Source: Laspinema sp. D2d
GTDB taxonomy: Bacteria; Cyanobacteriota; Cyanobacteriia; Cyanobacteriales; Laspinemataceae
Direction: 5' to 3'
NCBI RefSeq assembly: GCF_025370755.1
Contig: NZ_JAMXFC010000030.1
Span: forward strand, 19,916-83,915
DNA length: 64,000 bases
The stretch's first letter is position 1. Each line of letters begins with the position of its first letter. This document shows, in pieces, positions 48,248-58,082 of this stretch. A program made the position numbers and the translations under genes. The notes beneath the pieces were generated by a model that was not told where the DNA came from, did not search any database, and saw nothing but the letters and a program-made list of their open reading frames with translations.

Positions 48248-49423
48248 ATGACCCTATCAAAAATAAAAGAGTCTACCCATCCTTTAATTGAATATATTGA
48301 ACGCCTAGAAGCTGGGGGAGATTTACTTCCCGATTCCCCCGAAAACATGGTAGAAGTGGTCGGCATCCTCAAAAGTTATGGCATTGTTTTAGATGCCTAT
48401 TCCCGCAATTTAATTTATATTGCAGACCATCAATTTTTAGTGTTATTTCCCTTTTTCAAATACTTTAATGGAGAATTTTCTTTCCAGAAGTTATTTCGAC
48501 ATTGGTTCCATGACCGCATTAATTTTGAATATGCAGAATATTGCATGAAAGCTATGTTCTGGCATGGCGGCGGCGGATTAGATGAGTATGTGGATAGTCC
48601 GGAATTTCAAAAACTCGCTGAAGCAGCAATTCAGGCTAAATTAAAGTTCAATCCGGTGATTTTGGGCCTGAACAAGCTCTTTCCCGATTTTTTATTAGAA
48701 CAAGTGCGCCAGCTTGCTTATTACAGTGCCTTGGGACAATTTTGGCGGATCATGAGCGATATGTTTATCTCTCTGAGTGACGGCTATGATGCCGGAGAAA
48801 TCACGTCAATTTCTCAAGTGGTTAATCATATCCTCAATGGCTTAGTTGCTGATGCCGCCACCCCCATTACTTATTCCGTAAAAATAGGGGATAAGGTTTA
48901 CGATATTCTACCGAAAGAAGCGGGCCTCACTTTTCTAGCCGATACAGCGGTGCCTTATGTCGAGGCGGTATTTTTCCGAGGCACTCCGTTTCCGGGTACT
49001 ATTTCTTACAATGCTCAAGCGCATCAGATTCCGGAGTTTCAACAGCAGTTTAGTTACGGGGCGCTTTATGCCGACCCGTTACCCACAGGTGCAGCGGGAA
49101 TTCCTCCCACCTTGTTGATGCAAGATATGAGGCACTATCTACCGGACTATTTACATGAGGTATATCGCAATAGTTGCCGGGGAGAAGATGATTTGCGGGT
49201 ACAAATTTGCCAAAGTTTCCAAAAATCCATGTTCTGCGTCACAACCGCCGCGATTAAGGGTCTGGCACCTCACCCCTTAGACACGAAGGAACCGGAACAA
49301 CAGCAAGCAAACCGCGCTTATCTCGAAAATTGGCTCGATCGCTTTGTTACTTCTCGGCTAAGTGAGGTTAATAAACCCACGGAAAGAAGTTGTCAGTTAT
49401 TTGTAACTCCTGTAGATAAGTAG
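48248..49423 (+). CDS. cupB: CO2 hydration protein CupB (ChpX)
   Basis: CupB associates with NdhD4/NdhF4 and is thought to hydrate CO2 to bicarbonate, driven by NDH-1 electron flow and proton removal. The 391-residue protein is soluble-peripheral with the conserved KLFRHWFHDRINFEYAEYC region and FWHGGGGLDEYVDSPEFQ; His85, His88, Arg90, Cys99 and His106 are candidate metal-site residues (inference). Length fits CupB rather than the longer CupA. A ribosome site (CAGGAGATT) precedes the ATG. No cupS homolog follows. Confidence 0.9.
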   Translation: MTLSKIKESTHPLIEYIERLEAGGDLLPDSPENMVEVVGILKSYGIVLDAYSRNLIYIADHQFLVLFPFFKYFNGEFSFQKLFRHWFHDRINFEYAEYCMKAMFWHGGGGLDEYVDSPEFQKLAEAAIQAKLKFNPVILGLNKLFPDFLLEQVRQLAYYSALGQFWRIMSDMFISLSDGYDAGEITSISQVVNHILNGLVADAATPITYSVKIGDKVYDILPKEAGLTFLADTAVPYVEAVFFRGTPFPGTISYNAQAHQIPEFQQQFSYGALYADPLPTGAAGIPPTLLMQDMRHYLPDYLHEVYRNSCRGEDDLRVQICQSFQKSMFCVTTAAIKGLAPHPLDTKEPEQQQANRAYLENWLDRFVTSRLSEVNKPTERSCQLFVTPVDK

Positions 49424-49506
49424 CAACAATCATCGGTCTCTTTCCCCAGATTCCCCAGAAGGGTCATATCTCACTCTGACTCCCTCACAATGCCCGGTTA
49501 AGCACC

Positions 49507-49572
49507 AGAAACCGGGTTTCTGACCTCAATGGGTTGTGCACAGCAACATAATCCGCAAGAAACCCGGTTTCT
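49507..49572. repeat. REP-like palindromic repeat, copy 4
   Basis: AGAAACCGGGTTTCT (49507-49521) and AGAAACCCGGTTTCT (49558-49572), each itself palindromic, flank tgacctcaatgggtt…cacagcaac. Tandem partner of copy 5. The 49424-50066 region otherwise contains no gene; the ilvB promoter should lie near 49900-50050. Confidence 0.85.
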
Positions 49573-49589
49573 AACCTGTTGCAGGGGCT

Positions 49590-49656
49590 AGAAACCGGGT
49601 TTTTGACCTCAATGGGTTACTCACAGCAACCTGATCCGCAAGAAACCTGGTTGTCT
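49590..49656. repeat. REP-like palindromic repeat, copy 5
   Basis: AGAAACCGGGTTTTT (49590-49604) and AGAAACCTGGTTGTCT (49641-49656) flank the same internal sequence as copy 4 (tgacctcaatgggtta, cacagcaac, gatccgca). The two copies are 83 bases apart, start to start. Confidence 0.85.
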
Positions 49657-50066
49657 TCTCTAGGGTGTACTCCCGGCGTTTGGGTTGAAGTCTAGCAGAG
49701 GGGACGGGAATTCCCTCGGGGGCGGATTAAAGGCACTTTGTCAAGAAAACTACAGTCAGAATTTTTCGCCCTCTCCCCTCTAGTTGTTAAATAAATATCA
49801 AGATTAACCCTTTCTTTTAAAATTTAGGGCATCATTGTAATTGAGGAATAAAGATTACCTGAGTTGGGGGTAGGCAGGAGAAATAAACTGCGATCGCCCC
49901 TTCCAGGTGCGAAGCGTGTCCTAGCGAACAGAACTACACGCTTGAGAGCGTTTATCGTTTTTCCAAAGTAAAAAAAACCGGGATTCGTGGAGTAAAAAGG
50001 TAGGATTTAGCACAAAAAATCCGAGAAAAACAATCCCGAAGTAGCAAAAGACAGCAGAGGTATCCC

Positions 50067-51902
50067 GTGCAAGTAAGCAGTGTAGAAGTCAAGCGCGTAT
50101 CCGGCGCTTTTGCCCTAATTGATAGTTTGAAACGTCACGGTGTTAAGCATATTTTTGGATATCCAGGTGGCGCGAACCTGCCGATTTACGATGAACTGTA
50201 TAAGGCGGAAGCGGCTGGAGAAATACAGCATATTTTGGTCCGCCATGAACAAGGTGCGGCTCATGCAGCGGATGGGTATGCCCGGGCTACAGGCAAGGTG
50301 GGGGTCTGTTTAGCGACCTCTGGACCCGGTGCAACAAATCTGGTGACGGGGATCGCAACAGCGTATTTAGATTCGGTGCCAATGGTGGCAATTACGGGGC
50401 AAGTGCCTCGGGCGGCGATCGGCAGTGATGCGTTTCAAGAGATCGATATTTTCGGGATCGCGTTACCCATTGTCAAACACTCTTATGTGGTGCGCGATCC
50501 CAAAGATATGGGACAAATTATTGCTGAAGCGTTTTATCTGGCGAGTACGGGAAGACCTGGCCCTGTTTTGATTGATGTTCCGAAAGATGTGGGTTCTCAG
50601 GAGTTTGACTATACTCCCGTACAACCAGGGAATGTCAGTTTGCCCGGGTACCGTCCTACGGTGAAAGGCAATAACCGGCAAATCGATCGCGCCTTGAGTT
50701 TGATTCGCGAGGCAGAACGTCCTTTACTCTATGTCGGCGGTGGGGCGATCGCCTCCGGTGCGCATGGGGAAATTTTGGAACTCGCCGAACATTTCCATCT
50801 ACCTGTAAGTACCACCCTGATGGGGAAAGGGTCATTTGATGAGCATCATCCCCTCTCTCTCGGAATGTTAGGGATGCATGGCACCGCTTATGCGAATTTT
50901 GCCGTGAGCAATTGTGATTTATTGATTGCCGTCGGGGCCCGGTTTGACGATCGCGTGACGGGCAAATTGGAGGATTTTGCCCGGGATGCGAAGGTCATTC
51001 ACATTGATATCGACCCAGCGGAGGTGGGGAAAAACCGCAAACCCGATGTGCCCATTGTCGGGGATGTGCGACAGGTGCTGCTTGATTTATTGCATCGAAA
51101 TCGGGAATTAGGCAATGGAGTCGAGGAAGGACAAACCAAACCCTGGCGCGATCGCCTGGAACAGTGGCGTCACGAATATCCCTTAGAAATTCCGCGTCCC
51201 ACCGAGGGTTTATCTCCTCAAGAAGTAATTGCTGAAATTGGACGTCATGCACCGACGGCGTATTATACGACCGATGTGGGTCAGCATCAAATGTGGTCCG
51301 CCCAATTTTTGAAAAATGGGCCGCGTCGGTGGATCTCCAGTGGCGGGTTAGGGACGATGGGTTATGGATTACCCGCAGCCGTTGGGGTCAAAAAAGCCCT
51401 GCCGGATGAAGAAGTCATCTGTATCAGCGGCGACGGCAGTTTTCAAATGAATATGCAGGAACTCGGCACGATCGCCCAGTATGGCATCAAGGTGAAAATT
51501 GCCATTTTGAATAATGGCTGGTTAGGCATGGTCCGCCAGTGGCAACATTTGTTCTATGGCGATCGCTATGAAGCCACGAATTTGGAGAAAGGAACGCCGG
51601 ATTTTGCCAAGTTAGCCGAAGTGTATGGCATCAAGAGTTTAGCCGTGCGATCACGCGAAGAACTCCCTGGGGCGATCGCTCAACTCCTCGCTCATGATGG
51701 AGCCATGCTCCTAGATATCCGGGTCACCCGTAACGAAGACTGCTATCCGATGGTAGTTCCCGGTACTGGTAATGATCGGATGCTGGGTTTGCACCCTCAC
51801 TTAGATGAGTCCGCCCCAGAAAATGGACTAACCTGTTCTGCCTGCGGTCATCTTAACCCCGTTAGCCACAAGTGTTGTAGCGAATGTGGTACTTCCTTGT
51901 AA
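50067..51902 (+). CDS. ilvB: Acetolactate synthase large subunit with C-terminal zinc ribbon
   Basis: Thiamine-diphosphate enzyme making acetolactate or acetohydroxybutyrate, first common step of Val/Leu/Ile synthesis. 611 residues: N-terminal TPP-binding region with catalytic Glu61 ([15 protein letters not shown]), central FAD/Rossmann region ([11 protein letters not shown]) and C-terminal TPP domain with GDGS (Asp456) and [12 protein letters not shown]. The last 22 residues form CSACG (Cys590, Cys593) and CSECG (Cys604, Cys607), a short zinc ribbon not part of the usual enzyme. Start is GTG with GAGG upstream. The regulatory subunit gene ilvH is not adjacent. Confidence 0.94.
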   Translation: MQVSSVEVKRVSGAFALIDSLKRHGVKHIFGYPGGANLPIYDELYKAEAAGEIQHILVRHEQGAAHAADGYARATGKVGVCLATSGPGATNLVTGIATAYLDSVPMVAITGQVPRAAIGSDAFQEIDIFGIALPIVKHSYVVRDPKDMGQIIAEAFYLASTGRPGPVLIDVPKDVGSQEFDYTPVQPGNVSLPGYRPTVKGNNRQIDRALSLIREAERPLLYVGGGAIASGAHGEILELAEHFHLPVSTTLMGKGSFDEHHPLSLGMLGMHGTAYANFAVSNCDLLIAVGARFDDRVTGKLEDFARDAKVIHIDIDPAEVGKNRKPDVPIVGDVRQVLLDLLHRNRELGNGVEEGQTKPWRDRLEQWRHEYPLEIPRPTEGLSPQEVIAEIGRHAPTAYYTTDVGQHQMWSAQFLKNGPRRWISSGGLGTMGYGLPAAVGVKKALPDEEVICISGDGSFQMNMQELGTIAQYGIKVKIAILNNGWLGMVRQWQHLFYGDRYEATNLEKGTPDFAKLAEVYGIKSLAVRSREELPGAIAQLLAHDGAMLLDIRVTRNEDCYPMVVPGTGNDRMLGLHPHLDESAPENGLTCSACGHLNPVSHKCCSECGTSL

Positions 51903-52051
51903 GTCCATGTAAGTCAATCCGAATCCGTCAATCAAAGGGTGGGGAATCCCTCACCCGACTCTGTTCCCTTCTAGTCCAGGGGTACAGTCTCTTATATCAT
52001 GTTGGCTTGATCACCCAAACGGACCTCCCCCCCTTCCCACCTCTGTGAATG

Positions 52052-52092
52052 CCCTCTCCTCAGAGGAGAGGGAGAATCAGGAACTTTTTTTA
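52052..52092 (+). terminator. Probable ilvB terminator
   Basis: CCCTCTCCT (52052-52060), loop cag, AGGAGAGGG (52064-52072), perfect; a TTTTTTT run follows about 13 bases later (52085-52091). It lies 150 bases after the ilvB stop. Confidence 0.55.
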
Positions 52093-52498
52093 TGGCTGGA
52101 AGGGAGAGAAGAGGAACAAAAGATTTTTTAGGTTAATCCACCGGACTTGATAGGACAACGGTAGGGTTTTGAGGCAACAATTGAATAGGGACCCCTTGAA
52201 TTATATCGGCTATAATAGTGAGTAAACTTTTAACAAAACAAGACATTGAACCGAGGTGTTTCACCGGAATCGATTCCATTCGCTAGATTCATGCATCCCT
52301 CTTAAAATCGTGATAACCGCACTCTATCTAAGAGCGGGTTTCAGACCCTTCAGAATGACTTGACTCCACAGAAAAATCAATTGAAATTCGCTAAGAGTCC
52401 TGATCCGCTTCATCCCCAGGCTCTAGCCTTGTCGCCTGAATGGGACTCATTTTAAAACATCAGAGTTTCTAAAATAGGTGGCCGAGGTTTCCCGTAAA

Positions 52499-52567
52499 GT
52501 CAAGGTGTCAGCCTGGTAAAACTCGACTCGGATAGTTAGACCGAAGGCTTGACAAGAATTTTTTTTT
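52499..52567 (+). ncRNA. Candidate small RNA 3' end / orphan terminator
   Basis: Nested pairings GTCAAG/CTTGAC (52499-52504 and 52548-52553), GCC/GGC and TCGG/CCGA fold into a compact structure followed by nine T (52559-52567). No coding gene ends nearby on this strand. Transcription start is not identified, so the extent of any RNA is unknown. Confidence 0.3.
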
Positions 52568-52993
52568 GTGGTATATAAAAACTCAATCAATTCTGATCCC
52601 AGCGTCTCAAGTTTGTCTTAATTTTGATATAAGTTCCTTAGGCAGCCCAACAAAATTTATAGATACCGGGGATTTTTTTTGATATATTTGAGGAGCAAGG
52701 GGTTTAAAAGAATCTTTTGTAAACCTAGATAGGTCAATTAACCTAACTCTAGGGGTCTTGTAGCTGTTTGTCACAGGGAATGCGAGCAAGAGGCTGGCAC
52801 AAAGGAAGGTCTTAGGGGTGAAGCTATTCTCTCATTCATTGAAACTGACTCTAGCATTTTTAATCGGGTGGAGAAATACTTAGGAAAGCTCAATCCGAGA
52901 TAGGGCGTCAATCAATTCAGTGATTAGGGAAAATTCGGGTGATTCTTAAAAAATAGGGGAATCACTCATTTGGATAATAAATCCGGGACAACA

Positions 52994-54523
52994 ATGATGA
53001 ACGAACCACTAGGCAACCCTTTGGATTCACAGGAAATCAACCCATGTTTTTCTCGAAAAAACTACCCGATTACAATTTTACTGATCGACGATCGCCCCTT
53101 GGTTGGGGAGGTTTTAAAACGAAAAATTGGGTCTGAGAAAGACATTGAGTTATTTTACTGTAGCAATCCGGTTCAGGCAATTCCTATGGCCCTGGAATGT
53201 TCGCCTACCGTAATTTTACTAGATTTAGTCATGCCCGAAATTGATGGATTAATGTTACTCCGTTTTTTGAGGGCTAATTCTAAAACTCGTGAAATTCCGG
53301 TTTTGGTGCTCTCTACGGAGGAACAAGTCAGTCTCAAAGGAGAAGCCTTTGCAGCAGGTGCCAGTGACTACTTAATTAAATTTCCAGATCCCATTGAGTT
53401 GATTGCCCGGATTCGCTATCACTCCAAGGCTTATATTAATTTTTTAAAGCATCAAGAAGCCTATCGGGAACTGCAATTCATGCATGAAAGCTTAGAACAG
53501 CGAGTTGAGGAACGGACGAAAGAACTTCGGCAAACCCTAGAAAACCTCCAGAATACCCAAGCGCAACTGATTCATGCAGAAAAAATGTCGGCCCTCGGTC
53601 AATTGGTGGCTGGGATTGCCCATGAAATCAATAATCCACTCCAATTTATTGGGGGTAATATCAGTCATGCGGGCCAATATACTCAAGATTTATTAACCCT
53701 AATCAAACTCTACGAAGCGTCAAATCCGGACCCGAGTCCAGAGGTTAAAGCATTTATGCATGAGATAGATTGGGAGTTTATTTGTGGGGATTTACCGAAT
53801 TTGATGTCATCCCTCCGAGTAGGGGTTGATCGCATCCAAGAAATTTCTAATGATATGAGGAATTTCTCCCGGATGGACAAGGGGAGAAGAATCAAAGTAG
53901 ATATTCATAAAGGGATTGATAGTAGCTTAGTCATTTTAAATCATCGACTGAAAGCGAATCAAATTCAAGTGGTCAAGGATTATGGAAACATCCCGGAAAT
54001 AGAATGTTGTATTGGACAACTCAATCAAGTTTTTATTAATCTCATTGGGAATGCGATCGACGCGTTGGAAGTGGAAAATTCGGCTGAATCGGACAACTGC
54101 GAACCCTGTGAGCGATCGCTGGAGGTGACTTTGGGCCCCTGGGTCCCTACCATTTGTATTCACACCGAGGTCGAGAATGATTCCCTGGTCATTCAGATTA
54201 CAGATAATGGTCAAGGGATTTCCACAGAGATCCAGAACCGACTATTTGAACCCTTTTTCACCACCAAACCAGCGGGCAAAGGGACCGGACTAGGATTGTC
54301 AATTAGCTATCAAATTATTGTCGAGAAGCATAAAGGGTTGTTTACCTGTAGCTCAATCTTAGGAAAGGGAACCGAGTTTAAAATTATGCTGCCGTTGCGT
54401 CTGGATCCCATTAGCGAGGGGAAAGAGGGGGAAAAAGGGGAATCAGAGTCGGCGACTCTTCCTTTACAACGGGAGAACCGAGATCCGCCAACTCGGGCAT
54501 TGCAACATTGGGCCACCGCCTAA
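52994..54523 (+). CDS. Response regulator-histidine kinase hybrid (REC-HisKA-HATPase)
   Basis: A 509-residue cytoplasmic two-component protein. N-terminal receiver (about 25-150; LLIDDRPLVG, phospho-acceptor in VILLDLVMPEIDG, K in YLIKFPDP), a coiled-coil linker (ESLEQRVEERTKELRQ), HisKA with GIAHEINNPLQF, and HATPase with NLIGNAIDALE, TDNGQGI, FTTKPAGKGTGLGLS. ATG at 52994 chosen; a TTG at 52970 with AGGGGA upstream would add eight residues. Its receiver closely resembles that of the convergent hybrid kinase at 54564. Only 40 bases separate their stops. Signal unknown. Confidence 0.88.
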   Translation: MMNEPLGNPLDSQEINPCFSRKNYPITILLIDDRPLVGEVLKRKIGSEKDIELFYCSNPVQAIPMALECSPTVILLDLVMPEIDGLMLLRFLRANSKTREIPVLVLSTEEQVSLKGEAFAAGASDYLIKFPDPIELIARIRYHSKAYINFLKHQEAYRELQFMHESLEQRVEERTKELRQTLENLQNTQAQLIHAEKMSALGQLVAGIAHEINNPLQFIGGNISHAGQYTQDLLTLIKLYEASNPDPSPEVKAFMHEIDWEFICGDLPNLMSSLRVGVDRIQEISNDMRNFSRMDKGRRIKVDIHKGIDSSLVILNHRLKANQIQVVKDYGNIPEIECCIGQLNQVFINLIGNAIDALEVENSAESDNCEPCERSLEVTLGPWVPTICIHTEVENDSLVIQITDNGQGISTEIQNRLFEPFFTTKPAGKGTGLGLSISYQIIVEKHKGLFTCSSILGKGTEFKIMLPLRLDPISEGKEGEKGESESATLPLQRENRDPPTRALQHWATA

Positions 54524-54563
54524 ATCCAAAGGGGGATAGGGTTTGGAGGGGAAAGGGAAATCC

Positions 54564-57515
54564 CTAACTCAGTTCCGTTTCAATAAATACATCCACCGCG
54601 TCGAGGAGTTCACGAAACGAGTCTAAAAGTTCGGTGGATCCGTCCAGACTTTGTTGGCAGGCCATTTCTTCGAGTTCCTTGGCGCGATCGGAGAGTATGG
54701 GAACTCCCATATTGGCGGCAGAACCTTTGAGGCGGTGGGCGAAATGTTTGACCTGAGAATAGTCTTGGGCGGCGATCGCCCGTTCTAAGGGCTGTAAATC
54801 TTGGGAGGCGGTTTCCAGAAACATTTGCAAAAGTTGCCGTTTGACGGCGACTTTACCCCGAGAGATTTTTTCAAGGCGTTGGCGATCGATGGGGAGGTTA
54901 AAATTCGGGGTGTTTAGTCCCGAATGATGACCATTTCCACTGGTGGAATAGATTGGATTCCCGGGGACGAGAGAACCTGATTCCCCCAATTGTGAATCCC
55001 TCGCCCCAGGGGAATAACTAACCGGACTCAGGGGAATTTTTTGTGCCCAGCGCTGAACAATTCGGGCCAAATCCTCTTCATCCACAGGTTTGCTCAAATA
55101 GTCATCCATACCGGACGCTAAACATTTCTCGCGATCGGCTTTCATGGCATGGGCAGTCAAGGCAATGACAACGGTGCGACTTTGATTCCCCTCTCGCCGA
55201 CGTAATTCCTGAGTCGCTGTATAACCATCCATCAACGGCATCTGGCAATCCATCAATACAATATCGTAATTTTGGGCTTCCAGACATTTGAGGGCTTCGA
55301 TCCCATTCGCCACACAGTCTGCCTGGTAGCCGAGGGTTTCGAGCTGAGAAAGTATAACGGTTTGATTGATTAAGTGATCTTCTACGACTAAAATTTTCAG
55401 GTCTTTTTTCCCATTGTATAGGGAGCGATCGCCCATTTTTTCTAGGGAATCCCACTCGATTCCTTCTAAAGATTCCCGGGCCGGTTTTCGATGACGATGG
55501 GCGGTTTGAAAGGGCAACGTAAACCAAAATGTTGAACCCTGATTGACTTCACTGATTACGCCAATTTCCCCCTGCATAATCGAGACTAACTGTTCACAAA
55601 TTGCCAGCCCTAAGCCAGTTCCGCCATACTGACGGCTGGTGGAAGGATCGACTTGAGAGAACGATTGAAACAGGTTAGCTTGGGCTTCCGGGGGAATTCC
55701 GATTCCCGTATCCGTGACTTGAAAATAAACCCGGGTTTTCCGATTCGTTTTCCCTTCTAATTTAGCTTCTAGGGAAATGGAACCGGAGGGGGTAAATTTA
55801 ATAGCATTGCTGACTAAATTGAGTAAAATTTGCCTCAACCGGCTGGGGTCACCCCGCACGAACCGGGGGACTTGTTCCTCATAATATAGTTTTAAGATAA
55901 TCCCCTGGTCTTCTGCTTGGGGTTTAAATAAATTCATCACTTCTTGCAGACAGTCATACAAATCAAAATCCAACGTTTCTAAGTGCATTTCTCCGGCTTC
56001 AAGTTTGGAGAAATCCAGGATATCATTAATAATTCCGAGTAAATGTTTGGCAGAAATCCGAATGGTTTCTGCATATTCCTGCTGTTTGGGCGTGAGATCG
56101 GTATGCAGCATCAAGGCCGCCATACCGAGGACGCCATGCATCGGCGTGCGAATTTCATGGCTCATATTGGCAAGAAATTGGGATTTTGCTTGGGCTGCTT
56201 CTAGGGCAGCTTCACGAGTTTGGATCAATTCATCCACGCGATCGGCCACGATAATCACCCCCCCGATCGCCTCCCCATCTTCTATGCCACTGGGGGGATT
56301 GACGTACCAAGGCTGAACCGCCCAGCGAAAGTATAACACTGACCCATCGGCCCGCTCCCACTTATCTTCTGTGCGAGAAATAAACTGTCCTTGTAATCCC
56401 TGTTGGTGCAGTTCTTTCCAGTCTTCTTTGATATCGGGAAAGATCTCATAGTAACTACAACCCAAAAGACTTTGGGAGACCAAATTATGATCCGTGAGCC
56501 ATTGGTTACTATAGGCAAGAAACCGCATTTCCGTATCAAACATCGCCAAGGCGATCGGGGCATTTTCAATAAATTGCCGGAGTTGCTGATATTCTTTTTG
56601 TTGAGCGAGTTCGGCTTGTTTGCGCTCTGTAATATCGATGCCGATTCCCCATCCGGCCCAACTGGCGATCGGGAAGCGTGAGCTGATATTAGACCAAGCC
56701 ACTGTCTTGATCACGCCGTCTTTGCAAGTGATTTGCCATTCCCGGGCCCGTCCATGACTGCGCGCTTTATTCACCTCTTCAATAATGGCATCGCGCAGAG
56801 TATCCACGGACGGCACAAGCTCGTCCATCGGCGCGATCGAAGGTACAGTCAACTCGGTAGATAGTTCACTCTCGGAGTTCTGATTTAAAAACAGGTGTTT
56901 AGCCTGGGGATTGCCAATAATTTCCTCAGCAGAATAGCCCGTGACTCTTTCGCACTCGCGGTTCCAGACGATAATATTGCCCTCGGCATCAAAGGCGGTC
57001 AACATCACCGGCATATTTTCCAAAACTCCCCGCAGGCGCAGTTCACTTTCCTGCAGTGCCTGATACGCCTCATCCCGTTGTAAACGACTAATATAAGCTT
57101 GAGAATGGTAACGAATTCGGGCCAGCAGTTCGATGGGGTCGGGCAGTTTCACTAAATAGTCATTAGCACCGGCAGCAAAGGCTTCCGCTTTAAGCTTGGC
57201 TTCTTCTTTCACCGAGAGTACAATCATGGGAATGTCCCGAGTGGCGGCATTGGCCCGAAAAAACCGCAGCAATAATAGTCCATCCACATCCGGCATGACT
57301 AAATCTTGCAAAATTACGGTCGGGGAAATTTCGGTAGCTTGTCGAACGCCATCAAGAGGGTCCTGGCAGTAGTGAAAAATAATATCTTTTTCATCAACCA
57401 GCATCCGACTGACTGCTTCCCCAATGATCGGCTGATCGTCAATGAGCAAGACGGTAATCGGGTGTTGTGTCCAGGTTATGTTGGTACTGGTGGCTTTGGC
57501 ATTCTGCCTGGTCAT
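54564..57515 (-). CDS. Multidomain hybrid sensor histidine kinase (REC-PAS-PAS-HisKA-HATPase-REC-Hpt)
   Basis: A 983-residue phosphorelay protein, no membrane segments. Order: receiver (about 20-140; LLIDDQPIIG, VILQDLVMPDVDG), PAS with PAC (about 160-305), PAS with PAC (about 310-440), HisKA (NMSHEIRTPMHGVLGM), HATPase (NLVSNAIKF, TDTGIGIP, GTGLGLAI), second receiver (ILVVEDHLINQ, VLMDCQMPLMDG, LSKPVDEE) and an Hpt domain (HFAHRLKGSAANMG). A full His-Asp-His relay in one polypeptide. ATG 57515 (MTRQNAK) is preferred to the TTG at 57581. The downstream target regulator is unknown; the convergent kinase shares the first receiver. Confidence 0.9.
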   Translation of the reverse strand: MTRQNAKATSTNITWTQHPITVLLIDDQPIIGEAVSRMLVDEKDIIFHYCQDPLDGVRQATEISPTVILQDLVMPDVDGLLLLRFFRANAATRDIPMIVLSVKEEAKLKAEAFAAGANDYLVKLPDPIELLARIRYHSQAYISRLQRDEAYQALQESELRLRGVLENMPVMLTAFDAEGNIIVWNRECERVTGYSAEEIIGNPQAKHLFLNQNSESELSTELTVPSIAPMDELVPSVDTLRDAIIEEVNKARSHGRAREWQITCKDGVIKTVAWSNISSRFPIASWAGWGIGIDITERKQAELAQQKEYQQLRQFIENAPIALAMFDTEMRFLAYSNQWLTDHNLVSQSLLGCSYYEIFPDIKEDWKELHQQGLQGQFISRTEDKWERADGSVLYFRWAVQPWYVNPPSGIEDGEAIGGVIIVADRVDELIQTREAALEAAQAKSQFLANMSHEIRTPMHGVLGMAALMLHTDLTPKQQEYAETIRISAKHLLGIINDILDFSKLEAGEMHLETLDFDLYDCLQEVMNLFKPQAEDQGIILKLYYEEQVPRFVRGDPSRLRQILLNLVSNAIKFTPSGSISLEAKLEGKTNRKTRVYFQVTDTGIGIPPEAQANLFQSFSQVDPSTSRQYGGTGLGLAICEQLVSIMQGEIGVISEVNQGSTFWFTLPFQTAHRHRKPARESLEGIEWDSLEKMGDRSLYNGKKDLKILVVEDHLINQTVILSQLETLGYQADCVANGIEALKCLEAQNYDIVLMDCQMPLMDGYTATQELRRREGNQSRTVVIALTAHAMKADREKCLASGMDDYLSKPVDEEDLARIVQRWAQKIPLSPVSYSPGARDSQLGESGSLVPGNPIYSTSGNGHHSGLNTPNFNLPIDRQRLEKISRGKVAVKRQLLQMFLETASQDLQPLERAIAAQDYSQVKHFAHRLKGSAANMGVPILSDRAKELEEMACQQSLDGSTELLDSFRELLDAVDVFIETELS

Positions 57516-58082
57516 AGTCTTGCAGCTCAAAGACTGAATGGGTGGAGATCGGTGGCAGGTTGAGAAAACTGCTTTAGCCAAGCTGAACCCATCAGCAGTA
57601 AACGGGTTCAGACTGTGGTGACATTAGGGATGATTCCTCCGTTGAATCGAGTTAGGGTGAATGGGCGAATCGTTGGGATTAGAAATCGCCCGCCGGGAAT
57701 AAATCTGTGCGATCGCGCCTCAAGAGGTTAGTATCGGCTTCTCCCCTATTATCCTCAATTGTGGGGGTTTCAGCTACCTTGAAGGAGGCTGATACTCTCG
57801 CATTTGGGGGACCGCAATTCAGGAGTTTAGCCCTTGTGAATCCGCAAAAGGCATAATCTAAGGGTAGCAGGATCGGCTCGTGCTGGGGTGAGTTTTAACC
57901 GGCAAGCTGTCTCTTAAGCTGGGGCGTTGGGGATCGGTGGACGGGGGTTCGGGCGATCGCCCTGCCTGCCTCATAGGAATTTGGGCGATCGGCACAGAGA
58001 CAAACCAAGGTTTATAATTCGGTTGCTCTGCTGGCGTTAATTCAGCCGTTTACTCAACATTTAGTTAATCCGAGGGATGAGC
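57516..58082. other. Intergenic region between divergent genes, no gene seen
   Basis: Separates the hybrid kinase start from the SDR start and should hold both promoters. Several HIP1 sites; no hairpin, RNA gene or ORF of note. Confidence 0.45.

Larger units (their letters stand above)
51903..52969. other. Long intergenic region with terminator and a possible small RNA
   Basis: 1067 bases without a supported protein gene. Contains a perfect 9-bp hairpin at 52052-52072 and a nested-stem structure followed by nine T at 52499-52567. A 60-codon minus-strand frame (52607-52789) shows no gene-like features. Confidence 0.5.

Noticed and set aside
44535..49423. Inducible high-affinity NDH-1MS (ndhF3-ndhD3-cupA-cupS)
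   Set aside because: No cupS follows, the hydration protein is the shorter CupB-like size, and the ccm-linked context fits the constitutive type-4 complex.
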